A DNA stretch of 64,000 nt from SpSt-28 sp036824555 (GCA_036824555.1 DAISZX010000001.1:1-64000), one strand, 5' to 3'; counted from the stretch's first letter, positions 25,206-34,064 are shown. The notes: generated by a model from the letters alone, not told the origin. A program made the numbers and translations.

Positions 25206-25547
25206 CTACAAGAACTTCTTAACAATTTCAAGTATGGAGTTTAATTCCGAATCTTCAAACAAAGTGTAATCTTTGTAAAGTATTGTTCTGAGTTCATCCT
25301 TTGTTGTTGGTAAGAAGTTACATATTTGAACGACATGTTCACTCTTCAATTTTTTTATTTTAGAAAGCTCCTCCTTCAACTTTTGAACTTCCTTAACACT
25401 CAATTTTGTAAATTTTGAAAGATGCTCTATTGCATTATTTTGCTCATACCCCAAATTTTTAGTTTTCTTAGCTTTTTTATCCATTATTTCTTTTGCTTCA
25501 GCAAACGTTATTGGCTCTTCAGATAATACTTCCATAATTATCTCCAA
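25206..25547 (-). CDS. rpoF: RNA polymerase subunit F (Rpb4)
   Basis: Forms with RpoE the stalk of archaeal RNA polymerase, aiding open-complex formation and processivity. 113 residues with the HRDC-like region LKSEHVVQICNFLPTTKDELRTIL, the family's clearest segment. A second start (ATG at 25535) would remove four residues. Gene order L21e-rpoF-DUF655 is conserved in archaea. Confidence 0.93.
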   Translation of the reverse strand: MEIIMEVLSEEPITFAEAKEIMDKKAKKTKNLGYEQNNAIEHLSKFTKLSVKEVQKLKEELSKIKKLKSEHVVQICNFLPTTKDELRTILYKDYTLFEDSELNSILEIVKKFL

Positions 25548-25562
25548 TCTTTAATTATCTTC

Positions 25563-25856
25563 TTACTTTAAAAGTAGAGGCTTCAAATGTTCTGGTCTAG
25601 AGATTATTTTTTTCTCCTTACCACCAACCTTAACTTTTACAACGTATGCTCTTCCCCTCTTTTCTATTACCTCTCCTACCATTCCTTTAAATCTTGAAAA
25701 TGGCATTCCTTTAAAGCTCGAGGGTTCCTGCTCTATTACGACCTTTTCTCCTATTTCAAATTTTTGAATGAATTTTGTAATAGTTGGTCTATACCTAGCT
25801 TCTCTTGCCAACTTCTTCCTCGTTTTTACCCTAAATCCTTGGGACTTCTTCACCAT
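25563..25856 (-). CDS. rpl21e: Ribosomal protein L21e
   Basis: 97 residues, basic, normal length. SQGFRVKTRKKL at the N-terminus, the SH3-like core FEIGEKVVIEQEPSSFKGMP and GMVGEVIEKRGRAYVVKVK are family hallmarks, as is the ending RPEHLKPL. Located 15 bases before rpoF in the same direction; large ribosomal subunit. Confidence 0.96.
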   Translation of the reverse strand: MVKKSQGFRVKTRKKLAREARYRPTITKFIQKFEIGEKVVIEQEPSSFKGMPFSRFKGMVGEVIEKRGRAYVVKVKVGGKEKKIISRPEHLKPLLLK

Positions 25857-25871
25857 TTTATCCCTCTATGT

Positions 25872-26402
25872 TTATACTAATAAATCTTTTCTTAATTGCT
25901 CATAGACACCTGGATTAAAAAATCTAACTATCTCTAATGCAAATTCTATTGCTGTTCCAGGACCTTGAGATGTTATAACGTTTTTATCAACCACTACTCT
26001 TTCATCAACAAAATTCTTTATCTTATCCTTCATCATAGGATAACAAGTAGCTTTCTTCCCCTCCAATATCCCTATTTTTTCTAATATCGTTGGAGAGGCA
26101 CAAATGGCTGCTACAAGCTTACCCTTATTGTTTAAGGCCTTAACAAAGTTTAAAACTTGTTGGTTGTTTTCTAGATTTTTATATCCCGGGTTCCCTCCTG
26201 GTAAAACAATTCCATCATAATCTTCAGGCTTAACATCGCTAATCGTCTTATCGCATAGAACTCTTATCCCATTCCTTCCAGTAACAACTTCATCTTCGAT
26301 GCCAACAACATCAACCTTTATTCCACCCCTCCTCAGAACATCTATTACGGCAACAGCTTCAATCTCCTCAAAACCCTCGGCAAGAGGAACCATCAACCTC
26401 AT
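25872..26402 (-). CDS. DJ-1/PfpI family protein
   Basis: 176 residues. The nucleophile elbow is AAICASP with its cysteine, and an N-terminal Glu lies in AEGFEEIE, as in DJ-1/YajL rather than the ICHGP form of PfpI proteases. GIVLPGGNPGYKNL and TSQGPGTAIEFAL are further family segments. Proposed family roles include handling of glycated or oxidised protein. Its start abuts the pus10 stop, so the two share a transcript. Confidence 0.9.
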   Translation of the reverse strand: MRLMVPLAEGFEEIEAVAVIDVLRRGGIKVDVVGIEDEVVTGRNGIRVLCDKTISDVKPEDYDGIVLPGGNPGYKNLENNQQVLNFVKALNNKGKLVAAICASPTILEKIGILEGKKATCYPMMKDKIKNFVDERVVVDKNVITSQGPGTAIEFALEIVRFFNPGVYEQLRKDLLV

Positions 26403-27677
26403 TCACTCACCCCTGTGAATCTTGATAACATCCAATAAAATCTTTTTTGGAGTGTTATTTAAAATTTCGCTAACGTTCGGCTTAGTTCTACCATTGTCTC
26501 CGCTTATAAGCTCCTTCACGTAAAGTCCTGCAGAAGTCCTGATTATCAACTCTAGCGTTTTTTTGTTTATCAGCTTATACGAAATCTTTATCACTCTTCT
26601 CTTCCTTTCTTTATCAGCTCTCCTAGCTAAAACTCTTGTTGGTGTCTTTTGAAATATTATAGCTCCGTTCAACTTCTTCAACTCCTTAACTTTTTCCTCA
26701 TCTATTTCTCTTTCAAAAACTACAATAGCTTTGTAAGTTTTCTCCGACCTCTCTGTCTTTATCTTTCTTATTAGCTGCTTTCCATTTTCTATTATCCTTA
26801 GATTTCTAACCTTAACTTTTTTCGACTTGTTTATAGTTTTTTCAATTTTTTTCAAGTCTATTTTCCTTATCTTTGGCTTAACAATCTCTATAACAAAAGG
26901 CCTCCAAGCTAAGCATCTCGCATCAATATCCTCTCTGCCCTCTGCATGTATCTTGCTTTTTTTCCCTTTCGAGGCTTTTAGTAATGGCTTTTCTATTATC
27001 ATTTGAACTGAAGTTGGATACAATAAACCCTTACCCTTACACTTTTCACATCCCTTACCCTTACAATTAGGACAATACCAGGTTGCCTGTGGTATGTTTC
27101 TTGAGAGCTTTTGATATTCTCCATAAACATAAAGGCTTTTTACTTGTAAGCTTATGACATCTTTTTCTAAGTCAACTAAAACTGTTATGTCTGCATTTTC
27201 TCTATCAGCTTTTTTCCCCATCTTATTTTCTATAATTTTTCCAATCTCTCTATTCAAAGTAGACTTCAAAGACTCATAAAATTCTGCTCCAATTTCTTCT
27301 ATCATTTCCTCTTCTTTTTGTAATAGTTCTGGAGATAATTTTGTTCCTATCAGAAATGTGTTGAACTCGTACTCTTTTAATTTTTCCATTATCTTATTTG
27401 CAATTTCCCAAATTCTAGAGAAAATATCTCCGCAGAAATAGCACGATTTTTTAGTTGCTTCAAATTTTCTATTTCTAAAATTTATTCCATGAAAGTTGCT
27501 TAAGTCAATATCAAGATTTTCTCCAGAATCAAAAATCATGGCCAAAAATTTCCTTATTATTTCCCCCCTCTCGTTATTAGATTTTCCAGTTAGCAAATTG
27601 CCAAAAGCTCTTCCCAAGCAGTAATCACAAACGTAACCTTTTTTCATTAGTCTCAAAGCGTTTTCTACTATCTTCAT
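26403..27677 (-). CDS. pus10: tRNA pseudouridine synthase Pus10
   Basis: Makes pseudouridine 54 and/or 55 in the tRNA T-loop. 424 residues. The N-terminal zinc/THUMP-containing part has CDYCLGRAFG and CYFCGD; a CPNCKGKGCEKCKGKG insertion follows. The catalytic Asp sits in EGREDIDARCLAWRPFVIEI and the C-terminal AGLYVKELISGDNGRTKPN is the KI/KII-like end. It overlaps trmY by four bases; TrmY methylates the pseudouridine that Pus10 makes. Confidence 0.95.
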   Translation of the reverse strand: MKIVENALRLMKKGYVCDYCLGRAFGNLLTGKSNNERGEIIRKFLAMIFDSGENLDIDLSNFHGINFRNRKFEATKKSCYFCGDIFSRIWEIANKIMEKLKEYEFNTFLIGTKLSPELLQKEEEMIEEIGAEFYESLKSTLNREIGKIIENKMGKKADRENADITVLVDLEKDVISLQVKSLYVYGEYQKLSRNIPQATWYCPNCKGKGCEKCKGKGLLYPTSVQMIIEKPLLKASKGKKSKIHAEGREDIDARCLAWRPFVIEIVKPKIRKIDLKKIEKTINKSKKVKVRNLRIIENGKQLIRKIKTERSEKTYKAIVVFEREIDEEKVKELKKLNGAIIFQKTPTRVLARRADKERKRRVIKISYKLINKKTLELIIRTSAGLYVKELISGDNGRTKPNVSEILNNTPKKILLDVIKIHRGE

Positions 27678-28261
27678 AATCCTCTCCTGTCCATTTCATA
27701 GTTCACAATTGCTATGACTTGGGAACTGAGATACTCTATTTTTCCAATCGATATCTTTTTTATACCGTTTCTTAAAAGAAATGCCTCCTCCTTTTTCGGT
27801 ATACCTTTGTTATCCCCTAAAATAAAAACTGCGTTGTTCTTTATTTCAACATTCCTTATATCCTCCCCATCAGCATGCAAATAAAAAACATTTTCATTAC
27901 CATACTCCTTAACTTTATCCTTCACCACTTCCTCAAAGCTTTTTTTCTCTACGTATATCCCGGCTTCCGAGCTATTTTTCCCAATCCCAAAATTCCTTAT
28001 TGCTATCTTTATATGGGATGCTATATTCCTTTCATCTGGCGAAACATTTTTCAGTTCATTTGTAAAGAAAGTTATTGTTAATGGCGGAGAGGGTGGTCCA
28101 TTGAGTATTACATGAAACTTAACATCTTTTCTCAAGGAATATGATAAAAATATTGCAGTTGAAACGCATCTAGCTACTAAATCCATTCTCCCGGCGTTTG
28201 GTAAATCGTTAAGCTTAAAATCTTTGGTTACTCCTCTAGAGAATAATATAAATTCTCTCAT
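27674..28261 (-). CDS. trmY: tRNA (pseudouridine54-N1)-methyltransferase TrmY
   Basis: SPOUT-class methyltransferase forming 1-methylpseudouridine 54, the archaeal counterpart of ribothymidine. 195 residues. N-terminal SRGVTKDFKLNDLPNAGRMD, the central ILNGPPSPP and the C-terminal knot segment FILGDNKGIPKKEE are family marks. Four-base overlaps with pus10 and srp54 show one transcript, coupling consecutive modification steps. Confidence 0.94.
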   Translation of the reverse strand: MREFILFSRGVTKDFKLNDLPNAGRMDLVARCVSTAIFLSYSLRKDVKFHVILNGPPSPPLTITFFTNELKNVSPDERNIASHIKIAIRNFGIGKNSSEAGIYVEKKSFEEVVKDKVKEYGNENVFYLHADGEDIRNVEIKNNAVFILGDNKGIPKKEEAFLLRNGIKKISIGKIEYLSSQVIAIVNYEMDRRGL

Positions 28262-29559
28262 AATCTCAAACCAAATCTTTTCATAATTTGCTCTAGTTGA
28301 CCTCTCTTTAAACCCTTAATTCCACCAATACTCTTCATAACTTTCCTCATCTTAAAGTATTGATCTAAGAGCTCTCTAACTTCTTCTTCTTTCGTTCCAC
28401 TCCCCCTAGCAATTCTTCTTATCCTGCTTTCATTTATTATTTCTGGATTTTTCCTTTCTTCTGGAGTCATTGATTGTATCATATATTTCCATTTTTTCAT
28501 CTTCTCCTCTTGCTGTTTTAATAAATCCTTTGGTAAACTAAATCCTGGAATCATTGATATTATGTTGGAAAGAGGCCCCATGCTCCTTATCGACTCTATT
28601 TGTTCGACAAAGTCCTCGAGGCTAAATTCTCCCTCTACAATTTTCTCAATTTTCTCTGGTTTAACTACTTCTCTTGCCTTCTCTAACAGAGTTTCTAAGT
28701 CACCAAGTCCAAGCATTCTTGAAACAAACCTTTTTGGGTCATACTTTTCAAATGCATCAAATTTTTCCCCAGTGCCAATGAACTTAACTTTAGCTCCAGT
28801 AACACTGCAGGCAGCTATCGCTGCCCCACCCTTTGCTGACGAATCCATTTTTGTTATTATTATACCAGTTATCCCAACAAGCCTATTAAACTCTTCAGCT
28901 TGCTTTCTTGCTACCTTTCCTATATCAGCTGGCAAAACCAATAAAACTTCATCAGGCTTTACTATTTCTCCTAATTTTTTTAACTCCTCAGCTAGTTCCT
29001 TATCTAAGGCATCCCTACCAGCAGTATCGTAGATAATATAATCGTAGTCCTTGAGCTTCTCCAAACTTTCTCTTGCAGTTTCAAAAGCGTCCTTACCGAT
29101 TAAAAATTTAACGTTTATTTTTTCCGCAATTTGTTTTAGTTGTTCAAAAGCTGCAGGCCTATGATAATCCAGACAAACTAAAGCCACTTTACCCCTCTTT
29201 TTCAAATAGTAAGCTAATTTTCCTGCGGTGGTAGTTTTTCCACTTCCGAAAAGACCAATTAACATTATTCTCTTTCCATTGATATCGCTAGCCTCTCTGC
29301 CAAGAATTGAAACTAATTCATCGTAAACAACTTTAATCAAGTACTCTTTCAGCGTTAAACCTTCAGGAATTTTTTCCTTTAAAACCTTGTTTCTAACTTT
29401 TTCAACAAAGTTGTTAGTTATGTCGATATCAACGTCTGATTGTAGGAAAATAATCTTAAGTTCTTTCAAGAAATCCTCTATGCTTTTCTCATCAACGCTA
29501 CTTTTCCCAATTATTTTTCTAATTGCGTTTTTCAGTCCTTCAGAGAATGTTTCTAACAT
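28258..29559 (-). CDS. srp54: Signal recognition particle GTPase SRP54
   Basis: Binds signal sequences and SRP RNA and docks to FtsY. 433 residues: N domain, then G domain with GLFGSGKTTTAGK (G1), DYHRPAA (G2 region), DTAGR (G3) and TKMD (G4), then a Met-rich M domain from ~residue 300 ending in the RNA-binding helix SRIRRIARGSGTKEEEVREL. Located directly downstream of ftsY and prefoldin, a conserved archaeal arrangement. Confidence 0.97.
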   Translation of the reverse strand: MLETFSEGLKNAIRKIIGKSSVDEKSIEDFLKELKIIFLQSDVDIDITNNFVEKVRNKVLKEKIPEGLTLKEYLIKVVYDELVSILGREASDINGKRIMLIGLFGSGKTTTAGKLAYYLKKRGKVALVCLDYHRPAAFEQLKQIAEKINVKFLIGKDAFETARESLEKLKDYDYIIYDTAGRDALDKELAEELKKLGEIVKPDEVLLVLPADIGKVARKQAEEFNRLVGITGIIITKMDSSAKGGAAIAACSVTGAKVKFIGTGEKFDAFEKYDPKRFVSRMLGLGDLETLLEKAREVVKPEKIEKIVEGEFSLEDFVEQIESIRSMGPLSNIISMIPGFSLPKDLLKQQEEKMKKWKYMIQSMTPEERKNPEIINESRIRRIARGSGTKEEEVRELLDQYFKMRKVMKSIGGIKGLKRGQLEQIMKRFGLRL

Positions 29560-29592
29560 AAATCAATCTTCCCTTTTAACAATTTATTCGGC

Positions 29593-30654
29593 TTAAAAGC
29601 TTAGCAAATTATCTAGAAACTCTTCTTTATCAAAGTATTTGATATCTTCGTAATTTTGGCCATTACAAATGAAAAGTATAGGTTTTTTTAACAAGTAAGA
29701 AACTGAAAGTATTGCTCCCCCCTTTTCATTAACATCTAGCTTAGTGAATATCAATGCGTCAACTCCAACCTCGTTAAAAAATTTTGCTTGATTTAGGGCA
29801 TCATTTCCAGTTAAGCTATCTATAACTAAAACTTTTAAATCTGGCTTATTAACTCTAACAATTTTTTTCAATTCCTCCATTAAGTTCTCATTCGTATAAC
29901 TTCTGCCGGCAGTATCCGCAAGTACTACATCTATCCTTTTCGATTCGGCATGCTTTTTTGCATCAAATATGACTGCAGCAGGGTCAGCACCATATCTTTG
30001 CTTTATAACAGTTAAACCAATTTTCTTTGCATGTTCTTCCAGCTGCTCAATAGAAGCCGCCCTAAACGTATCTCCAGCAGCCATAACACAGCTAAATCCT
30101 CTCTTTGATAAAAAATTTGCAACTTTTGCTATGGTAGTTGTTTTTCCAGAGCCATTAAAGCCGAAGAATACTATCAAGTAAGGTCTTTTTCTTCTTATTT
30201 CATCTTCCAAATTTATTTTTGGCAAATCCAAAATCTCACTCAAACTCTTTCTTATGGCACTGACTACGAATTCTTTTTCCTTACCCCTCTTTATTTCTTT
30301 TCCCTCCAATTCATTAATCAAATCCTCTTTTATCTTTCTTGCGACTTCATAAGCAACGTCTGCTTCTAAAAGCTCTATTTCTAAGTTGCTTAGGATTGGC
30401 TCTAAATCTTCTCTTTTCAATCTTTTCTCTAAAACTTTTTTTACTATTTTCTCCTTAAGCTCAGAAAATAGGTTTTTGTTCTTCCTAACTTCTCTTACCT
30501 CTTCCTCTATTTCTGGTATCTTACTCTCAATTTTCTCTTCAATTATCACCTCAGGCCTTTTTACAATTTTCTCTTTCTCTTCTTCTATCTCTTTCTGCTT
30601 ACCAGCTATCTTTTCGGCTATTTCTTTAAATTTTTTCTTCAGAAAATCAAACAT
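29593..30654 (-). CDS. ftsY: SRP receptor FtsY
   Basis: Membrane-associated GTPase that receives SRP-ribosome complexes. 353 residues. A strongly charged, Lys/Glu-rich N-terminal ~60 residues is followed by the NG domain with GFNGSGKTTTIAK, DTFRAASIEQL, DTAGR and TKLD. It starts immediately after the prefoldin stop and precedes srp54 by 33 bases, consistent with a secretion operon. Confidence 0.96.
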   Translation of the reverse strand: MFDFLKKKFKEIAEKIAGKQKEIEEEKEKIVKRPEVIIEEKIESKIPEIEEEVREVRKNKNLFSELKEKIVKKVLEKRLKREDLEPILSNLEIELLEADVAYEVARKIKEDLINELEGKEIKRGKEKEFVVSAIRKSLSEILDLPKINLEDEIRRKRPYLIVFFGFNGSGKTTTIAKVANFLSKRGFSCVMAAGDTFRAASIEQLEEHAKKIGLTVIKQRYGADPAAVIFDAKKHAESKRIDVVLADTAGRSYTNENLMEELKKIVRVNKPDLKVLVIDSLTGNDALNQAKFFNEVGVDALIFTKLDVNEKGGAILSVSYLLKKPILFICNGQNYEDIKYFDKEEFLDNLLSF

Positions 30655-31062
30655 TCACTCTTTCACCCTTCTTATACTTTCTACTATCCTTTTCTGCTGG
30701 TTAAGTATGTTTCCGATCTCCTCTTCTATTTCCTTTATAGCCTCTTTCAAAACATCAATCCTTCTTCTCAAAATTTCCGCTGCACCATTTTTATCCAATT
30801 CTAAAATTACTCCTGCACCAATGTTTACTAAAAATCTTTCTTCTGTCATTTTTCCTTTACAATAAACTCCACTACCAATTGAGAAAAGAGAATCCGTACC
30901 TTCTTTCAACTCTTCTAAAGAAGAAATCGTATTTTCCATTTCTTCAATCTTTTCAACAATTTTCTCTCTTTCCTCTAGAAGAGCTTCTAATCTAGCTTGC
31001 AAGCTCGAATATAGTAATACCGCTTCTCTTTCTTTCTCTTCCATAAAATCTTTTTCTCCCAT
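30655..31062 (-). CDS. pfdA: Prefoldin alpha subunit
   Basis: Hexameric chaperone subunit that hands nascent proteins to the thermosome. 135 residues: two long coiled-coil helices flank a beta-hairpin region with the family pattern VYCKGKM...FLVNIGAGVILELD. Start may be ATG 31062 or 31044. The prefoldin-ftsY order is common in archaea. First gene of a long leftward run down to DUF655. Confidence 0.93.
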   Translation of the reverse strand: MGEKDFMEEKEREAVLLYSSLQARLEALLEEREKIVEKIEEMENTISSLEELKEGTDSLFSIGSGVYCKGKMTEERFLVNIGAGVILELDKNGAAEILRRRIDVLKEAIKEIEEEIGNILNQQKRIVESIRRVKE

Positions 31063-31414
31063 ACTATTTACTTTTGATGTTTTTACTAGGCTAAGTTATT
31101 GAAAGGTTAATTGAAAGTACTTTTTCATTACTCACTCTACTACCTTTAATCTGTTTTGGCTACTAGATTTGTTATATAGTTTAATTAGTTTAGAAGAAAG
31201 CTTATGGACAAAAGCATCATATCAAAGCGGTTAACCAAAATGAGTGTTTTTCTCGAATAACATTTATGAAAGATTAGCTTTTGCTATCTCCATTTGTTCA
31301 ATCTCTTATTTTTTAATCTGTTTTGAGGCTAGTTTTACTCGTAATGTAAAGTTTTGAGTAACAAAATTTATGAAGCCTTTTTTAAGCTTATAAATTTTAG
31401 ACGATAAAGAATGA
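31063..31414. other. Intergenic region, 352 bases, between pfdA and 5S rRNA
   Basis: No convincing gene. It must hold the leftward pfdA promoter, and at its right end the 5S promoter (TTATAAATT, 31388-31396). The 14-base string TTTAATCTGTTTTG occurs twice (starting 31145 and 31312). An open frame on the minus strand here runs through the 5S and tRNA genes and is not coding. Confidence 0.5.
31388..31396 (+). promoter_or_regulatory. TATA box of the 5S rRNA gene
   Basis: TTATAAATT centred about 24 bases before the first base of the 5S rRNA, the usual archaeal TATA distance. Assigned by sequence and spacing only. Confidence 0.65.
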
Positions 31415-31538
31415 TTGGTTGGCGGCCAGATCGGGAGGGAAACACCCGGTCTCGTTCCGATCCCGGAAGTTAAGCCTCCCGGAGGTGTGGAAAGTACTGC
31501 CCCGCATGGGGTGGGAAATCCACGTCGCTGCCAACCGA
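31415..31538 (+). rRNA. rrf: 5S ribosomal RNA
   Basis: About 124 bases with the archaeal 5S architecture. The 5' end TTGGTTGGCGGC pairs with 3' GCTGCCAACCGA to form helix I. Conserved internal stretches are GGGAAACACCCGGTCTCGTT, CCGATCCCGGAAGTTAAGCC and the GGGAAATCC end region. About 60% G+C against an AT-rich genome. It is not linked to 16S or 23S here; tRNA-Asp follows 47 bases later and may be on the same transcript. Ends are set by pairing and could be off by one or two bases. Confidence 0.95.
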
Positions 31539-31542
31539 ATTT

Positions 31543-31555
31543 ATTAATTTTTTTA
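31543..31555 (+). terminator. T-rich stretch after 5S rRNA
   Basis: A run of seven T within TTAATTTTTTTAT directly follows the 5S helix. Archaeal RNA polymerase terminates at such oligo-T tracts, so this may release the 5S transcript or act as a partial terminator before tRNA-Asp. Confidence 0.4.
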
Positions 31556-31584
31556 TTATCTGAGTAAACTCTAAAATTATATAT

Positions 31585-31657
31585 GCCCTCGTCGTCTAGT
31601 GGTCTAGGATGCAGGCCTGTCACGCCTGAGACCCGGGTTCGAATCCCGGCGGGGGCG
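31585..31657 (+). tRNA. tRNA-Asp (anticodon GUC)
   Basis: Intron-free cloverleaf: acceptor GCCCTCG/CGGGGGC with one U-G pair, anticodon stem CAGGC/GCCTG around loop CTGTCAC giving GUC, T-loop TTCGAAT, discriminator G73 as expected for aspartate. No encoded CCA. Confidence 0.96.
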
Positions 31658-31770
31658 CTTGAAAGGCTCTTTCCATTTTATTAACATTAAAGGAGCTGAA
31701 GTCGAAAATAAAATCCTAACTTCGAGTATGTTATAATTTGAGAGAAAAGATCGTTTTGGAAAGTTAGAGA

Positions 31771-31793
31771 CTATTTGCTAAAGAGTTAAAAGT
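31771..31793 (+). repeat. Short sequence shared with the region after tRNA-Ala (copy 2)
   Basis: CTATTTGCTAAAGAGTTAAA resembles 6819-6841 in about 18 of 20 positions. Both copies lie some 60-115 bases after a tRNA gene on the same strand. Meaning unknown. Confidence 0.35.
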
Positions 31794-31821
31794 TGAACAA
31801 TTTTAATGTATAGAACCTCTA

Positions 31822-32970
31822 TTACACCCTTTTGTAGCATTTTCCATCCTTTCCTATGTAAAATCCTTCAGGACAAGTAACGCAAGTGTTATTGTAAGTT
31901 TGATAGCCTTCCGGACATTCTACACAAGTTTTGTTGTCGGAAGCTAATCCAGTTCCGTTTGGACATATATTAACGCATTTGTTATTGTAGGTAAAGGGAT
32001 AATCCTTGGGACAATCCAAGCAAATATAGTCTTTATTTCCGACTCCTGTGCCGCCAGGGCATTTGTTATAACAAGAACCATTATAATAAAATGGATACTC
32101 TTTTTTGCAAGGATTTTTGCAATAGTATTTTATTATTGAAGTGTTGAGAAAATGTAGACAATTCTCAATTATCTTGCCTATTTTGTATGTGGTATCAAAT
32201 GGTATCCATACACCATCTTCAGTTTCAAAATATTGAAATTCCTTCTCTTTTGAGTAAAAAGAGAGCTCGTTGATTAAATCTTCTATGTTTTTGGTCGGGA
32301 AGAAGACTTCTGCCCATGCATGGTGACAATTAATAACATATCTTATCCTAACAAAACTCCCTATAGAAGCACTCATAGAAGCAAAAAGTATCGCTTGGTC
32401 ATCACACTTTCCGGCTTTGAGCTTTAGGGTTTCATTTGGAGGTAAAGCTTCCGAATAACTTCCTGGCAAATATCTGATGTTCTCCTTAATCCACTTATAC
32501 AACAAGAAATTGTAAAGTAAGTAAGGAAATGTCGAAGCTCCGTAGTTAGGTAAGAGAGAAATCGTAAATTCTTTCAAGCCTTCAGGATCTATTTTCTCTT
32601 CGCACTCATAACTTACAAAAGCGTCAACAAGCTTTTTGTATATAATATCGACTTCTGGCTGAAAGTATATACATTTTCCGGTTCTATTCTCATAAATTTG
32701 AAGATATCCTATTTCACATTTTTCGTAACACAACCCTCGAAAATATATTGGATATTTTTTTGGACAGCTTGACGACTCATGTAAAATTAGAGTAGATTCA
32801 GCCCTTTTTAAACTCTCGTTTTCCATTTTAAATTCCAATATTGGAGTAAATTCCTTCACAGTCTGGTTGAATTTATATTCTTCTTCAACCACGAAAAACT
32901 CTTTCAAGCTATGAAAAATTAGAGCTAAAATTAAGATAACAATCAAAAAAATGAACACTTTCTTCATCAT
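31822..32970 (-). CDS. Membrane-anchored transglutaminase-like protein with Cys-rich repeats
   Basis: 382 residues (or 381 from the second ATG). An N-terminal membrane helix (4-20) suggests an external protein. The central domain has the papain-like triad of transglutaminase/protease folds: Cys189 in GKCDDQA, His217 in HHAWAEVF, Asp259 in PFDTTY. It is flanked by Cys-rich modules at ~67-102 and ~284-380 with the repeating pattern CPxxYPFxYNxxCxxxCPxGTG...CxxC, like extracellular disulfide-rich repeats. It lies two bases upstream of nothing obvious but directly after a radical SAM gene on the same strand. Confidence 0.78.
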   Translation of the reverse strand: MMKKVFIFLIVILILALIFHSLKEFFVVEEEYKFNQTVKEFTPILEFKMENESLKRAESTLILHESSSCPKKYPIYFRGLCYEKCEIGYLQIYENRTGKCIYFQPEVDIIYKKLVDAFVSYECEEKIDPEGLKEFTISLLPNYGASTFPYLLYNFLLYKWIKENIRYLPGSYSEALPPNETLKLKAGKCDDQAILFASMSASIGSFVRIRYVINCHHAWAEVFFPTKNIEDLINELSFYSKEKEFQYFETEDGVWIPFDTTYKIGKIIENCLHFLNTSIIKYYCKNPCKKEYPFYYNGSCYNKCPGGTGVGNKDYICLDCPKDYPFTYNNKCVNICPNGTGLASDNKTCVECPEGYQTYNNTCVTCPEGFYIGKDGKCYKRV

Positions 32971-32972
32971 TT

Positions 32973-34055
32973 TTATCCCCTCACAACCAAGCCAAACTCT
33001 TTAGCTTTTTCCACAACTTTTCTATACTCTTCCCTACTTATCCTTCTGTTTATCTTCTCGTTTTTAATCGCTTCAAAGCAAGGATAGTATTGATCCATTA
33101 TGTTCACTATGCATTTTCTTCCTAAATTTTTAGAGATCCATTCCAATATTGGAAAGCTACAACATTCAACATGGTTCGGCAAAACTAAATGCCTAACAAC
33201 AACTTCAGCTTGTTTGCTAGCAATCAAATGATTCCTACTTACAACATCCCAATAATTTTTCACTTTTGTCAGTTCTTCAGAACATTTTCCTGGTCCAAAT
33301 TTAAAATCCGTTAAATAAACATCGACAAAACCGTCTAAAAGCTTCATAGAGATTTCGCTCATGTACATGTTACTATTCCAAACAATTGGAACATTTTCCT
33401 TTACGTATTCAAAAATTTCAAAAATTTTATGCAAGTAAGGAGTTGGTTCTCCGCCAACAAGGTTTACATTCCTACATCCTTCTCTCCTCCTCCTTTCTAT
33501 TATTTTTGCTAGAACTTCTGGCTCAATTTCTTCTCCCTTCTCTAAACGATAGCTTATCGTGTAATTCTGACAAAATATGCATTGCATGTTGCAGGACCAG
33601 AAAAAAATCGTGTGAGAAGGTGTAATAAAGCTTTCCTCACCCATGTGAATGAATTCAGAAGAAATCCTAACATCATTACCTACCTGACAAAAGCCTTTTA
33701 AGCCAGCTTTTCTATCGGCTTTACACTTCCACTCACATAACTGACAACTTTTCACAATTTCATTAGCTATAATTTTCTTAAGCGTTAGGAGATTTGTTTT
33801 GCGAAATCTAAGCTTTACATTTTCATCCCACTTAACCTCTTTAAGCAAACTATCATGCAACTCTAATAGCTCGTCTAAGGTAGAGTCTTTTCTTATTTCC
33901 ACATCAAAACTCTTCAGGATAAGAAATTTTGCTGCAGAGCGATTATGAACTACACTAACATATCTCTTTAAAATTCTTCTTATCTCTTCATCTTCAAGGG
34001 CATAAACTGCATCTGGTCTTAAATACATAACATCGAGATTTATTATTTCTTCCAT
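32973..34055 (-). CDS. Radical SAM protein, PflX/PflA-activase-like
   Basis: 360 residues. CNMQCIFC is the CxxxCxxC site for the radical SAM 4Fe-4S cluster, followed by a GGEPTP SAM-binding strand. Upstream cysteines in LCEWKCKADRKAGLKGFC match the PflX (COG1313) subfamily related to pyruvate formate-lyase activases. Target unknown. Members of related lineages occur with AMMECR1 and MEMO; AMMECR1 is at 15631. Its stop is two bases from the start of the transglutaminase-like gene; divergent from bpsA by nine bases. Confidence 0.88.
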   Translation of the reverse strand: MEEIINLDVMYLRPDAVYALEDEEIRRILKRYVSVVHNRSAAKFLILKSFDVEIRKDSTLDELLELHDSLLKEVKWDENVKLRFRKTNLLTLKKIIANEIVKSCQLCEWKCKADRKAGLKGFCQVGNDVRISSEFIHMGEESFITPSHTIFFWSCNMQCIFCQNYTISYRLEKGEEIEPEVLAKIIERRRREGCRNVNLVGGEPTPYLHKIFEIFEYVKENVPIVWNSNMYMSEISMKLLDGFVDVYLTDFKFGPGKCSEELTKVKNYWDVVSRNHLIASKQAEVVVRHLVLPNHVECCSFPILEWISKNLGRKCIVNIMDQYYPCFEAIKNEKINRRISREEYRKVVEKAKEFGLVVRG

Positions 34056-34064
34056 ATTAATTTT

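Noticed and set aside
28562..30865. Long plus-strand open frames over srp54, ftsY and pfdA
   Set aside because: The minus-strand proteins are unmistakable; the others are composition shadows with Ser/Phe/Ile-rich content.
31306..31623. A 105-codon open frame on the minus strand
   Set aside because: It runs antisense through the 5S rRNA and into tRNA-Asp; the open frame follows from their G+C-rich sequence.
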